A DNA stretch of 64,000 bases from Synergistaceae bacterium DZ-S4 (GCA_025943965.1 JAPCWD010000001.1:237432-301431); one strand, 5' to 3'. Numbered from the stretch's first letter, positions 8,834-18,053 are shown. Program-made: numbers and translations. Notes: a model not told the origin generated them from the sequence alone.

Positions 8834-9961
8834 ATGAAAATTAAAGAATTCAAGCTGGAGAGGCTTTTCGCCCGTTACTCTTCCAAGGCCAGATACAGGC
8901 TGAGCCAATCTGCGTGCGAGTACTGCACCATGCAGGAGATACTTGACATGGCGGATGAAGAATGCAAAAAAATGTGGGACAGCCTTGTCCTTGGCTATAC
9001 AGACCAGACCGGATTCGCTCCGCTGCGCGAAGCTGTGGCGAAAAGGTTCGTTACCATCCGCCCCTCCGATATACTCGAACTTGCTCCGGAAGAGGGAATA
9101 TTCATATTCATGAATACGCTTCTGGACCCGGGGGACGAAGTCATCGTAATGCAGCCCTGCCTCCCGTCCCTTTACGAGATCCCGAGGGCGCTCGGATGCA
9201 AGATAATCAAATGGCCGCTCGAAGAGACAAGCTGGGGATGGAACCTCGATTTCAACTTCCTCGCCGAAAACATTTCCCCCAATACGAAGCTCCTGGTCCT
9301 TAACATACCAAACAATCCGACAGGATTCATACCTGTAAAGACGGAGATGGACAGGATACTCAGCCTGGCTGACAGGATGGGTACATGGGTATTTTGCGAA
9401 GAGACATACCGCGGAATGGAGCATGACCCGGCAGCGGCGCTCCCCTCTCTCTCCGACATGTATCCGAGGGCTACGACTATCGGCGGCCTGAACAAGTTCG
9501 GACTTCCAGGGACCAGGATAGGGTGGCTTGTTACAAAAAATAAAAATATACTTGAAAACTGCGCTGCATATAAAGATTACACGACTCTGTGCAACAATGC
9601 CCCGGGAGAGATCCTTGCCACGATAGCTATGCGAAATGCCTCAGACCTTCTCCGGCGCAACCACAAGATCGTATTGGACAATCTGAACCTTGCAGAGAAG
9701 TTCTTCAAAAAACACAAGAAGCTGCTCCACTGGATCCAGCCAAACGGAGGAAGCACAGCCTTCCCCCAGCTGATGAAGCCGTTCGATGTGACTGAGATGT
9801 GCGAAAAGGCGATGAACGAAAAGGAACTCCTTATCATTGGGGAACGTGCGTTCGGCGTCACCACAAACAATTTCCGGGTCGGGCTCGGACGCCTCGATTT
9901 CAAAGATGCCCTGGATGTTTTTTCGGATGTTATCGAGGATATGGAAAAGAAGGTTTCTTAG
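8834..9961 (+). CDS. Class I/II PLP aminotransferase
   Basis: Fold-type I aminotransferase of 375 residues. Visible family elements are the substrate and cofactor segments LGYTDQTGFAPLREAVAKRF, the PLP-contacting NIPNNPTG (about 157) and the Schiff-base lysine in GGLNKFGLPGTRIGW (about 221). The C-terminal Arg lies in NNFRVGLGRLDF. The substrate cannot be assigned from sequence. The protein resembles the broad aspartate/aromatic/ornithine-like group seen in amino-acid fermenters. It is divergent from the hydroxyproline cluster, which suggests but does not prove a shared role. A strong terminator follows. Confidence 0.85.
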   Translation: MKIKEFKLERLFARYSSKARYRLSQSACEYCTMQEILDMADEECKKMWDSLVLGYTDQTGFAPLREAVAKRFVTIRPSDILELAPEEGIFIFMNTLLDPGDEVIVMQPCLPSLYEIPRALGCKIIKWPLEETSWGWNLDFNFLAENISPNTKLLVLNIPNNPTGFIPVKTEMDRILSLADRMGTWVFCEETYRGMEHDPAAALPSLSDMYPRATTIGGLNKFGLPGTRIGWLVTKNKNILENCAAYKDYTTLCNNAPGEILATIAMRNASDLLRRNHKIVLDNLNLAEKFFKKHKKLLHWIQPNGGSTAFPQLMKPFDVTEMCEKAMNEKELLIIGERAFGVTTNNFRVGLGRLDFKDALDVFSDVIEDMEKKVS

Positions 9962-9985
9962 TACGGTCTGCGTGTCATAATACCG

Positions 9986-10018
9986 ACGGCCCCGGGGTCT
10001 GTCCCGGGCCGTTTTTTT
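9986..10018 (+). terminator. Rho-independent terminator of the aminotransferase gene
   Basis: A GC-rich stem, ACGGCC(C)CGGG with CCCGGGCCGT and one bulged base, is followed by seven T residues (10012-10018). It lies between convergent genes and overlaps the 3' end of comB. Confidence 0.85.
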
Positions 10019-10763
10019 ATCCGGACGAGACCGATCCGTATTTTTCGCCTTTCCTGTAATAAGGCACAACTGCCGAAGAGTCGATCTCTCCGCAATAAAA
10101 GATGTCCTCGCTGAAGCCAAGCTTCTGAAGTATCTTCCCATGCTCCGACTCCATACATAGATAAACCAGGTCAGGCCCGAAATGGTGCCAGAGGGCCATT
10201 GCTGTTATTGCTCCGTCAGTCAGTTCCATCTCCGTTCCACCGTTGGAAGGCGCAAGTGCCAGCATTTTTTCTATGATCATACCGGCACAGACAGCATCTT
10301 CTATCGAAAATTTGCCGTTCCTTCCCGAAGCGACGGTGCAGATGCGTCTGCCGCTGCAAAGGGCATCCCATGCTGCCGCCTCTGCGTTTCTTGCGCATGC
10401 GACCCTTACTTCGGGGCAGTCCGAAGCGGCCGCCAGAAGCGCCTTCGTTCCGTTAGAGGTTGTCATGATGGCGTTTTCAGGAGCCCCGCGCCTTGTCAGT
10501 TCAAGAGGTGAATTTCCGTAGTCGAAGCCCGGGATCATCACTCCCCCTCTTTCTCCCATAAGCATCCACCCGGGGCCTGCTTCTGCTTTCATCCTGAAGG
10601 CCTCTTCACTGTCAGTGCATGGCATCAGAGTGCTTCCGCCGTACTCGAAAAACGTCGTTATCTGTGTGGATGCCCGGAGCAGATCGACCACAAGCCTGCA
10701 GTCATGCATGTCCATCATCTCTGACGGGACCAGTACGGCATCGAATAAATACTTCAATGGCAA
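10017..10763 (-). CDS. comB: 2-phosphosulfolactate phosphatase-like protein
   Basis: ComB-family Mg-dependent phosphatase of 248 residues. In coenzyme M or sulfolactate metabolism it removes phosphate from 2-phosphosulfolactate. Family blocks are VVDLLRASTQITTF near residue 27, GERGGVMIPGFDYGNSP near 72, TTSNGTKAL near 100 and VASGRNGKFSIEDA near 143. The start is a TTG with GGAGGATA upstream. The next in-frame ATG is far inside the conserved region. No comA, comC or other sulfonate gene is visible nearby, so the physiological substrate is open. It is divergent from the UspA genes. Confidence 0.85.
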   Translation of the reverse strand: MPLKYLFDAVLVPSEMMDMHDCRLVVDLLRASTQITTFFEYGGSTLMPCTDSEEAFRMKAEAGPGWMLMGERGGVMIPGFDYGNSPLELTRRGAPENAIMTTSNGTKALLAAASDCPEVRVACARNAEAAAWDALCSGRRICTVASGRNGKFSIEDAVCAGMIIEKMLALAPSNGGTEMELTDGAITAMALWHHFGPDLVYLCMESEHGKILQKLGFSEDIFYCGEIDSSAVVPYYRKGEKYGSVSSG

Positions 10764-10779
10764 TATCCTCCCGGATCGG

Positions 10780-10809
10780 TTTACCCATGGATGTTGTAAC
10801 AGGTATAAT
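10780..10809 (+). promoter_or_regulatory. Putative promoter for the first UspA gene
   Basis: A perfect TATAAT at 10804-10809 has a TTTACC-like -35 element about 17-18 bases upstream. It lies in the 91-base gap between divergent comB and the UspA gene. Confidence 0.45.
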
Positions 10810-10854
10810 TATAGTCCCTTAATATCACAATGACCGACAGGAGGTAATGAAAAA

Positions 10855-11319
10855 ATGAAAATTCTCGTAGCCGTTGATTTCAGCCCGGTAGGAAGGGAAG
10901 TAGCGCACGCAGGGTATCGTCTGGCAAAGAAATTGGGAAGCGAGATCACCTTTTTTCACTGTGCTCCGCAGACAGCGCGTTTTCTCCAGGGTTATGACAT
11001 AAAGGCCTTTGTTTCTTCGACAAGCAGGGATGATCAGAAAAAAATAGGAGAGATGGCAAGGCAGAAACTCCATAAGGTGATGGAGGACGTCTTTGCGGAG
11101 AGCGGGGTATCAGAGTTTTTGAACATAGAAGAAGAGGTGGCCTTCGGCGACCCCGGCGACGAGCTGCTGAATTATGCGAAAGATAAGAGCGTTGATCTGA
11201 TAGTAGTCGGATACAAGAGCTACAGCGCCATAGAACAGCTGCTTGTCGGGAGCACCGCATCAAAGGTCGCCAGATATGCTCCCTGCTCTGTCCTGATATA
11301 CAGGCCAAAGAAAGGCTAG
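10855..11319 (+). CDS. Universal stress protein UspA family (copy 1)
   Basis: Single-domain cytoplasmic Usp of 154 residues. It begins KILVAVDFSPVGREV (first strand and acidic ATP-site residue) and ends with the ATP-binding signature VGYKSY...LVGSTASKVARYAPCSVLIYRP. AGGAGGT lies 9 bases before the ATG. A four-codon frame (ATG AAA AAA TGA) starts one base after AGGAGGT and overlaps the true start, possibly by chance. It is a close paralogue of the gene 208 bases downstream: both share HCAPQT, RFLQGYDIKAFVSST and KLHKVMEDV. A terminator between them suggests separate transcripts. The function in stress or dormancy is inferred from the family. Confidence 0.9.
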   Translation: MKILVAVDFSPVGREVAHAGYRLAKKLGSEITFFHCAPQTARFLQGYDIKAFVSSTSRDDQKKIGEMARQKLHKVMEDVFAESGVSEFLNIEEEVAFGDPGDELLNYAKDKSVDLIVVGYKSYSAIEQLLVGSTASKVARYAPCSVLIYRPKKG

Positions 11320-11360
11320 TGCCCGGCCTTCTTCCCGGATCTGCCACGGTCTCCCGATGA

Positions 11361-11397
11361 CCTGCCGGTACAGCTTTCCCGGCAGGTGCAGGTTTTT
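11361..11397 (+). terminator. Terminator between the two UspA genes
   Basis: CCTGCCGG (11361-11368) pairs with CCGGCAGG (11379-11386). A T5 run follows after six bases (11393-11397). Confidence 0.65.
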
Positions 11398-11526
11398 AGT
11401 GTTTCGCAGGCAATAAATAGGCATTTATCCCGACCGGCCCTCTGTGATTATTCAGAAAATGAATGCTACAATATCAACAACGATAAAAAATCGGTAATTT
11501 AATGATCACAGGAGGTCAGTATCAAC

Positions 11527-12006
11527 ATGAAAATTCTTTTGGCTGTGGATTTCAGTCCATTGGGTCGCCGCACTACGGGTGCAGGCTACAGGTTGGCTCA
11601 GAAGATAGCGTCAGACGTTACTTTCTTTCACTGTGCGCCGCAGACGTCGCGTTTTCTGCAGGGATATGACATCAAGGCATTCGTATCCTCGACCGGCAAG
11701 GAAGAACAGAAAAACATCGAAGACGCGGCAACGTTGAAACTGCATAAAGTCATGGAGGACGTAATAGCGGAGAACGGGATAAAAGAAGGGCTCAGGATCG
11801 AGGAAAAAATTGTCTCGGGAGAGCCAGCGGACGAGATCCTGCGCTATGCGGAGGAGAATAAGTTTGACCTCATCTTCCTGGGTTACAAGAGCTTCAATCT
11901 GATCGAGCAGATACTGGTGGGCAGCACAGCCGACAAGGTCATACGCTATGCGACCTGCTCCGTGCTGATCTACAGGCCGGACAGGGCTGAGCATATTGAC
12001 ATCTGA
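11527..12006 (+). CDS. Universal stress protein UspA family (copy 2)
   Basis: Second single-domain Usp, 159 residues, colinear with copy 1 over its whole length and sharing several exact blocks. It keeps KILLAVDFSPLGRRT at the N-terminus and the nucleotide-binding LGYKSF...LVGSTADKVIRYATCSVLIYRP. AGGAGGTCAGTATCAAC precedes the ATG. The two copies look like a tandem duplication that has diverged in the middle third (residues about 60-110), where regulatory or partner specificity could differ (inference). Confidence 0.9.
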   Translation: MKILLAVDFSPLGRRTTGAGYRLAQKIASDVTFFHCAPQTSRFLQGYDIKAFVSSTGKEEQKNIEDAATLKLHKVMEDVIAENGIKEGLRIEEKIVSGEPADEILRYAEENKFDLIFLGYKSFNLIEQILVGSTADKVIRYATCSVLIYRPDRAEHIDI

Positions 12007-12028
12007 TCCTTAAACCTCGTTTGAGAAT

Positions 12029-12059
12029 AAAAAATGCCCGCAGTCCTGCGGGCATTTTT
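12029..12059. terminator. Strong bidirectional terminator
   Basis: AAAAATGCCCGCA and TGCGGGCATTTTT form a long perfect stem with a four-base loop, A-rich on one side and T-rich on the other. It serves the UspA gene and the convergent hypothetical gene. Confidence 0.9.
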
Positions 12060-12099
12060 CTGTCTTTGGAGTGATCCCTGTTCATTTAGTCCGGCATGC

Positions 12100-12534
12100 T
12101 TAGACTATCAGCTTGCCTTTTGCGCCTGCCATGCTGTCGAGCTGGTTCAGGACGTTGGCGCCGGCCACCTCTATCTTGGGCTTTTTGGCAGCTTCTTCAC
12201 GGGCATATTCCTGAAGCTTCTTCTCATATTCCGCCATCGATCTTTTGATACCCTCGACGTCGCCCTTGATCCACTGAAGGATCCCGTCGGTTATCGTGCT
12301 GTACATTTCATCCTTAGGTTCGGCCTGAATGACCCCGAGTTCCTTAAGCATCCTGTATTCTTCTTTTACGGAATCCATGATATCTTCTTCTGTGATGAGT
12401 CCCTTTTTATAGAGGGCGCGGTAAATTATATTTGATTTTGTCTTGCTGTTTTCATCATTTGCCGAAAGGGATTCCACCCTCGACAGAAGCATCGTAATTA
12501 TTTCTTCAAGACTTATCTGCATCGGTGCGGCCAT
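12100..12534 (-). CDS. Small helical protein of unknown function
   Basis: A 144-residue soluble protein, mostly charged and predicted helical. It has a segment LYKKGLITEEDIMDSVKEEY (about 42-61) and a Lys/Glu-rich stretch (about 100-125) that could form a coiled coil. There is no signal peptide or recognisable domain. GGGAGGAATATATAA precedes the ATG, and codon use is like the neighbours, so I take it as real. It is monocistronic between a terminator and the divergent YitT-family gene. Confidence 0.65.
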   Translation of the reverse strand: MAAPMQISLEEIITMLLSRVESLSANDENSKTKSNIIYRALYKKGLITEEDIMDSVKEEYRMLKELGVIQAEPKDEMYSTITDGILQWIKGDVEGIKRSMAEYEKKLQEYAREEAAKKPKIEVAGANVLNQLDSMAGAKGKLIV

Positions 12535-12692
12535 TTATATATTCCTCCCATTATAAATTTCTGGTGCTTATTTTATCACAGCATCAAGATTACAAAGAGA
12601 GAGAATAACACATATGAACCTATGAGTAAAATGCCGATTGATTTAATCAACTTTTAGGGTTATGGTTATCCGGACTTTGAAAAGGAGAGATA

Positions 12693-13592
12693 ATGAGCGT
12701 GAGAGCGAAACACAGGCTGGCACATCTTGCTGTAAAAATGGAATTATTCGTAATGAGCGAATGGTCGACATTCGTCATATCCACCCTGGGGTCTCTGCTG
12801 TATACAATAGGCGTTATAGCTTTTACACTGCCCTATCGTTTTCCCGATGCAGGCGTGATGGGTATTTCTGTCATACTGAAGTACACTATCGGCCTCGCTC
12901 CATCCATCTCATCACTTGTGGCGAACGTCATCCTCCTGGCATGGGGCTGGAAGGAACTTTCAAAGCGTTTTGTCCTGTGGACTATATATAATGTCATTTT
13001 GATCTCATTTCTGCTCGAAGTCCTTCAATTCATAAAGTTTCCTGTCATCAACGATATGTTCCTTGTGGCCATTGCGGGCGGCCTGATCAAGGGGGTCGGC
13101 GGAGGGCTCGTCTTCAGAACAGGGGTGAGCGGAGGCGGGATGGATATAGTCATAGCTGTACTTAGAAAGAGATACGGCATCGAAGTCGGACGTTTCAGCT
13201 TCTACATAAATATGCTCATCCTCGGCGGATCAATGGGGATCGTGGGAATGGAAAAAATGCTTTATGGTTTTGTCGCAAGCTATGTATCCGGGCAGAGCAT
13301 AGACAGCGTTCTCTCATCGTTCGACAAGCGCCGTCTGGTGCTGATAATGGCCAAGGATACAAAGCCGGTGGTAAGGTACATCTCTGACGAACTGCGCAGG
13401 GGATCGACCGTACTGTACGGCGAGGGAGGCTTCTCCGGCGAGGAGCGTCCAACGATAATGTGTCTGCTCACCCCCAGGCAGACCATGGTCCTGAAACGGT
13501 ATCTGGCCAAGAACCATCCAAAATCCTTCATGGTAGTCTCGGAGGCATCGGAAGTCCTGGGCAAAGGCTTCAAGCACTGGAAACAGATCTGA
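12693..13592 (+). CDS. YitT-family membrane protein (DUF161/DUF2179)
   Basis: Integral membrane protein of 299 residues with about five hydrophobic segments in residues 25-200 (for example TLGSLLYTIGVIAFTLPY), then a cytoplasmic C-terminal DUF2179-type domain (about 205-290) with RRLVLIMAK, RGSTVLYGEGGFSGEERPTI and a conserved ending. The glycine-rich GGLVFRTGVSGGGMDIV is the family hallmark. No transport substrate is established for the family. AAGGAGAGATA precedes the ATG. Confidence 0.88.
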   Translation: MSVRAKHRLAHLAVKMELFVMSEWSTFVISTLGSLLYTIGVIAFTLPYRFPDAGVMGISVILKYTIGLAPSISSLVANVILLAWGWKELSKRFVLWTIYNVILISFLLEVLQFIKFPVINDMFLVAIAGGLIKGVGGGLVFRTGVSGGGMDIVIAVLRKRYGIEVGRFSFYINMLILGGSMGIVGMEKMLYGFVASYVSGQSIDSVLSSFDKRRLVLIMAKDTKPVVRYISDELRRGSTVLYGEGGFSGEERPTIMCLLTPRQTMVLKRYLAKNHPKSFMVVSEASEVLGKGFKHWKQI

Positions 13593-13638
13593 CCTCTGCC
13601 CGGTCCCGCCATCCTGATACAGGGCGCTCAGGTCGTCT

Positions 13639-15828
13639 TTACGGAAGCGGGCCGTTCCACCACATCGGTATGCCTATCGAGTAGCCTAAAGTGAACTCCC
13701 CGCTCTGGTCATATATCAGCATGACCCTCGAACTGAAGTTCGTCATAGGAGCGGATAGCGCAATACCGGCTTCCCACCAGCTCTGGTCGTTCTCCCACTC
13801 TCTCATCGTCTGGCCGAAGTTTCCGAAGATCTCAAGGTTTATCCCCCCCCACCATGACCTTGTGATTATCTTGGCGGCCCCCAGGTGGATCCAGTATGCC
13901 TGATCCCCCACCAGGGGATGCGAAGCCAGGCTGAAGAGCTCCTCATTGGTCCCAAGTGTGGCCGCATAGGCCGGATCATCTACGTCTCCTGTCTTGAGGC
14001 CCCCGGAAAGGACGACATTCCATGTCCGCCAGATCGGAAGGTACGTATGGAAACGCGTATGGGTTATCGTTGTCTCCCCATTCGGGAACCAGATGTCCGA
14101 GTTGATCGAGAGTCCTTTGGTGGGGAGTATCGGGTCATCCAGATTGTTGAAGGTGAAGTTTATGTAAGGTCCGTCCATAGTACCGTCATCACCATATTCG
14201 ATCCTCTCTGCCGCGTACCCCAGGCCTATCCTGGCCTTCCTGCCAAAATCCTTGTACCAGGCTACCCTGCCCGTGTACCGTTCCAGCTCGAAAGAGGCTG
14301 CATTTCCCGGGTCGAAGCCCTCTTCCCTTGCAGAGAGAACGATCCCGAACTGGGTGTCATGGCTGGTCTTGGGTGTGAAGTACCTCAGCATCGCCCCCCA
14401 CTTTGATCCGAACCTATATTCGGCAGAGCCGACATCCCCCTCTAAGAAAATATCGCGCATCTGTGCGGTGAGCGATATCCAGCTGTCAGGGTACAGGTTG
14501 CTGGCATATCCGCCGAGTCCGAACTCATACTTTGAAGGTCTCTCTATAAAAAATACAACTGCAGCCGTCCCTTCTGTCAGAGTCTGGGCACGGCCCTCGA
14601 CAGACACGAAGTCGTCTCCGATCGAAAGGATCTTAACTGCATCGGCGACTTTTTCCATGTCTAAAGGCGCTCCGATCCAATCTTCATACTTGCTGTGAAG
14701 TACTTTTGCAATGCTTTCGGGGATCCCTTCAAACCTTATCTCGGTCACGACAGGCTTCACAGAGGAGGGCGGGTCGACATGCCTGAACTCGCAGAATGTC
14801 TGGTCAGGCAGGCATGTAATATTTCTTAGCTGTTCGATCATGGGCTCGGCAGCCGCGCTCCCCCTTGCTATGATCTGATCATAGCCGTCAGACTGCAGCA
14901 CGCCGAAATCTTTGACTTTGGGAGATATCACCAGATCTGCAGCCGCGGCGTTCACCCTTACCTGGTGGACCATCAGTATTTCAACTGTCTGGGCCATCAC
15001 TTCAAGCAGTGAACGCAGGTTTTCCCGTTTTTTCGTGATATTTCCGGGGGAAAGGTTGACAGCGACCACCGGGTGTCCGGGAAATAATTTCTTTGCCTCA
15101 AGAACGGGGAGGTTCGCTCTGAGGCCCCCGTCTACCAGGAGTCTGCCGTTCATCTCCCAGGGTTCGAAGATACCCGGTATCGAGAGCGAAGCCCTTAACG
15201 CCGATGCAAGGTTGCCGTCCCTCAGTACAACAGACTCTCCTGTTTCTAGATCGGTGGCCATTGCCGCGAAGGGGATCGGCAGCAGATTGAAGTCAGTGAC
15301 CGTTACCCTTGTGGTCATCTCGTTGAGGAAGGTATAAAGGCCCTTGGCGCGTAGCATGCCTCTGTTGCTCCTGGGTTTTTTTTCTTCATCCATGAAAACG
15401 TTAAAGATGGCGGAACCGCTTGAAGGAGGTTTGTTGTAGTTGACATCGACAGCTTCCGCCGATGACCTGTTGGAAATTATTTCCATCATGTCCAGGCCGG
15501 ATATTATCTCTTTCATCTCAGCGGCGCTGTAACCTGATGCGTAAAGGCCTCCTATTATCGCTCCCATGCTTGTGCCGACTATCGCGGCGATCGGGATATT
15601 TTCCCGTTCAAGGACCTCAATCACGCCGATGTGCGCAAGCCCTTTGGTCCCGCCCCCGGACAGGACCAGCACGATCCCGTCCCTGTGTGGGAATCCCCAC
15701 TCATCATGGTGCTTCTGAGCCGCTGCCAGGGCATCAGCAGGTGATGCCTCGGAAAAGGCGGACATCGGGAAAGCGACAAAGAATAATGATAAAAGTATAA
15801 AAGAAAGCGATCTGAGATGTTTCCTCAT
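13639..15828 (-). CDS. Patatin-like phospholipase fused to POTRA and outer-membrane barrel (type Vd/PlpD-like)
   Basis: Probable outer-membrane-anchored lipolytic protein of 729 residues. The start is set at the ATG at 15828, after GGAGAGGATACC. It yields a signal peptide, MRKHLRSLSFILLSLFFVAF. The patatin domain (about 45-270) has the oxyanion loop SGGGTKGLAHIG, the nucleophile in GTSMGAIIGG and the dyad Asp in LLVDGGLRANLPV. A POTRA-like segment (about 340-410, VVTEIRFEGIPES) follows. The remainder alternates as beta strands, as in BamA/Omp85 barrels. The C-terminus ends MWWNGPLP rather than with the usual terminal Phe. It supports a diderm envelope. Confidence 0.85.
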   Translation of the reverse strand: MRKHLRSLSFILLSLFFVAFPMSAFSEASPADALAAAQKHHDEWGFPHRDGIVLVLSGGGTKGLAHIGVIEVLERENIPIAAIVGTSMGAIIGGLYASGYSAAEMKEIISGLDMMEIISNRSSAEAVDVNYNKPPSSGSAIFNVFMDEEKKPRSNRGMLRAKGLYTFLNEMTTRVTVTDFNLLPIPFAAMATDLETGESVVLRDGNLASALRASLSIPGIFEPWEMNGRLLVDGGLRANLPVLEAKKLFPGHPVVAVNLSPGNITKKRENLRSLLEVMAQTVEILMVHQVRVNAAAADLVISPKVKDFGVLQSDGYDQIIARGSAAAEPMIEQLRNITCLPDQTFCEFRHVDPPSSVKPVVTEIRFEGIPESIAKVLHSKYEDWIGAPLDMEKVADAVKILSIGDDFVSVEGRAQTLTEGTAAVVFFIERPSKYEFGLGGYASNLYPDSWISLTAQMRDIFLEGDVGSAEYRFGSKWGAMLRYFTPKTSHDTQFGIVLSAREEGFDPGNAASFELERYTGRVAWYKDFGRKARIGLGYAAERIEYGDDGTMDGPYINFTFNNLDDPILPTKGLSINSDIWFPNGETTITHTRFHTYLPIWRTWNVVLSGGLKTGDVDDPAYAATLGTNEELFSLASHPLVGDQAYWIHLGAAKIITRSWWGGINLEIFGNFGQTMREWENDQSWWEAGIALSAPMTNFSSRVMLIYDQSGEFTLGYSIGIPMWWNGPLP

Positions 15829-16076
15829 GGTATCCTCTCCCGTCCGTGTCCCGGATAAGTGCTGCGCCTTCCAAAACAGGATATGCATTCCGCACAAGAT
15901 CAATACTCAACACCAGCCATTGTTTGTGCTCAGGCAATAATGACATCTTGCTTTACATTATATAGGATAAGAAAAGACCGCCTAAGAGACGGACATATCA
16001 GGGATATTATAATGTTGATCTGCCATATCAAACAACATGTTTATGATGGGCATCTTTTTGCATCCGGGAGGCAGCC

Positions 16077-17891
16077 ATGGATCTTCCGTTCGGCCCGAGG
16101 TACAACATTGGAATAGATGTCGGGGGGACCAATACAGACGGGGTCCTCTATGACTGCGTTGATAAAAGGATCGTTGCTTCTGTGAAGATACCCACGGAAC
16201 ACGCCTCTTATGCCAAAGCCATAGATAACTCGCTCAAAGCCCTAACCGCAAGCATTGATGATAATGGCAGCGAAGTGGCCTCGGTGAACATATCTACTAC
16301 GGTTTCAACAAATGCGCTGCTGGAAGGCAAAGGAGAACCTTCAAACCTGATCCTGATAGGTTTTGACAGGTACCCGCACATCGTTTCCGACATCGAAGGG
16401 GCGATCGGCCCGTCATCGGTGCTGAAAGTGAGGGGCGGACACACAGGATGGGGAAAGGAGAGAGAAACTTTCGACCCCCGGGCTGTGGAAAATTTTGCAA
16501 AGGATCACCGGGGGGAGCTCTTTACTGTATCCTCCATGTATTCCCCTAGGAATCCCCGGCATGAAACAGCTGCAAAGGAGATATTGCTCGCAAATGGTTC
16601 GGGTCATGTGACCTGCAGCCATGAACTCTCATATTCCCGCCTCAATTCTGTCAAAAGGACTGTTACGGCCTATCTCAACACCTCTCTTGTGCCCCTGGCA
16701 GAGAGGCTCATTGACGACATAGGATCAGTTGCAAAAAAATACGGGCTCTCATGTCCTGTTATGTTTTTGAGGAGTGACAGCACCCTTGTGCCATCAGAGT
16801 GGTGCAGAAGATTTCCCATTGAAATGATCTATTCGGGGCCGGCCGCAAGTCTGAGGGGGGCTTGTCATATCGCCGGCGGTGAGAGTTTAGACAGCTTTGT
16901 TGCCGTGGATATCGGGGGCACATCCACAGACATTGGCAGGATATATCTAGGCAGGGCCGTATTCAGCGACGCGGGAGCAAAGATAGGGTCTTACCAGACC
17001 ATGATACCCTCTCTCAACATAATGAGTATCGCATTGGGAGGTGACAGCAGGACTGAGGTCTGCGGGACAGAGGATATCAGGATAGGGCCGGAAAGGTCGG
17101 TTCCGCTCTGCATGACGGCGCAGGACTCCGGCCTTCAGGCTGAGACAGTCATAAAAGATCTTCTGGGATGCCCGGATGAGGCTGAAGGGATTGGCAGATC
17201 TGAAGCAGATGGCAGTCCAAAGCCCTTGATGACGGATGACGTACCGCGGACGGCAGATCTTGGGAAATGGATGGCAATGGGATACTCTTACACCCCTACT
17301 GACGCATTCAACACAATGGAACTCTCAGAGGTTGGTGATCCTAAGATATCCAAGGCAGCGTCATACCTGAAAGGTAAAAAGGCGGGAACCGCCGGCTACG
17401 ATCTCGCCGAGGCAGTAGCAGTGAAGGCTCATTCGATGCTTGAGTCGTCGATCAGCGAATACACTTCAGCGTGTGGCCAGCTGCCCAGGGTCTATGTGGG
17501 CACGCCGGCGAAGGTTTTCGCGAAACTCGGAGATAATGGAGAGGCGGAGATCACGGTCCCACGCAACTTCGATGTGGCGGGAGCCGTGGGAGCCGCAGTA
17601 AGTTCGATCGAACTGAACTGCAGGGTATCCATTATGCACAGTTTTAGCGATGAGAGTTTTACTGCCTTTCTTCCTGAGACGACGATCTCCTCTGAAAATT
17701 TTCAGGAACTTCTTGAAATGGCAGAAAAAGCGGCAGGGAAATATCTTGCCTGGCTGGCCGGGAGCATGGGATATCACGAAATCATAATAACAGCCGAGAA
17801 GGCCATAAGTTACGCAGGAGAGGCTGAAACTGTCTCGACCCTCCTTTCGGCATCGATCGAATGCCGGGCTGTTGTAAAAAATGCACAATAA
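16077..17891 (+). CDS. Hydantoinase/oxoprolinase-family (HyuA-like) ASKHA ATPase
   Basis: Protein of 604 residues with the two phosphate loops of the actin/Hsp70/sugar-kinase fold: NIGIDVGGTNTDGVLYD near residue 10 and FVAVDIGGTSTDIGRI near 280. Between them are HyuA blocks including ISTTVSTNALLEGKG and EMIYSGPAASLRGA. HyuA relatives are ATP-dependent hydantoin or 5-oxoproline hydrolases, but no HyuB partner is here. The next gene encodes a B12-binding enzyme, and B12 mutases often travel with an ASKHA reactivating ATPase (GlmL/MutL, DdrA), so I favour a reactivase role (inference). GGGAGGCAGCC precedes the ATG. The next gene follows after about 160-210 bases. Confidence 0.75.
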   Translation: MDLPFGPRYNIGIDVGGTNTDGVLYDCVDKRIVASVKIPTEHASYAKAIDNSLKALTASIDDNGSEVASVNISTTVSTNALLEGKGEPSNLILIGFDRYPHIVSDIEGAIGPSSVLKVRGGHTGWGKERETFDPRAVENFAKDHRGELFTVSSMYSPRNPRHETAAKEILLANGSGHVTCSHELSYSRLNSVKRTVTAYLNTSLVPLAERLIDDIGSVAKKYGLSCPVMFLRSDSTLVPSEWCRRFPIEMIYSGPAASLRGACHIAGGESLDSFVAVDIGGTSTDIGRIYLGRAVFSDAGAKIGSYQTMIPSLNIMSIALGGDSRTEVCGTEDIRIGPERSVPLCMTAQDSGLQAETVIKDLLGCPDEAEGIGRSEADGSPKPLMTDDVPRTADLGKWMAMGYSYTPTDAFNTMELSEVGDPKISKAASYLKGKKAGTAGYDLAEAVAVKAHSMLESSISEYTSACGQLPRVYVGTPAKVFAKLGDNGEAEITVPRNFDVAGAVGAAVSSIELNCRVSIMHSFSDESFTAFLPETTISSENFQELLEMAEKAAGKYLAWLAGSMGYHEIIITAEKAISYAGEAETVSTLLSASIECRAVVKNAQ

Positions 17892-17920
17892 TCTTTCTTT
17901 AACTTCGACACTTTGTGATA

Positions 17921-17948
17921 ATTGCATATTTTTTGTGCTTATTGCATA
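17921..17948. repeat. Paired ATTGCATA direct repeats, possible operator
   Basis: ATTGCATA occurs at 17921-17928 and again at 17941-17948, exactly 20 bases apart (two helical turns), in the AT-rich gap before the B12-enzyme gene. A small hairpin (ATAGGT with ACCTAT, about 17953-17972) follows. Binding by a regulator is only inferred. Confidence 0.35.
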
Positions 17949-18053
17949 AAAAATAGGTTGAGTTCGACCTATCTTTCATGTAGAGATAACAATGACTATG
18001 TTAAATCATTGAGCTAGAATCTCTTAAAGATATGAAATTTTTAGAAGTATAAC

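Noticed and set aside
12029..12059. Inverted repeat as an insertion-sequence end
   Set aside because: Stem, loop and flanking A/T tracts are those of a bidirectional terminator, and no transposase is present.
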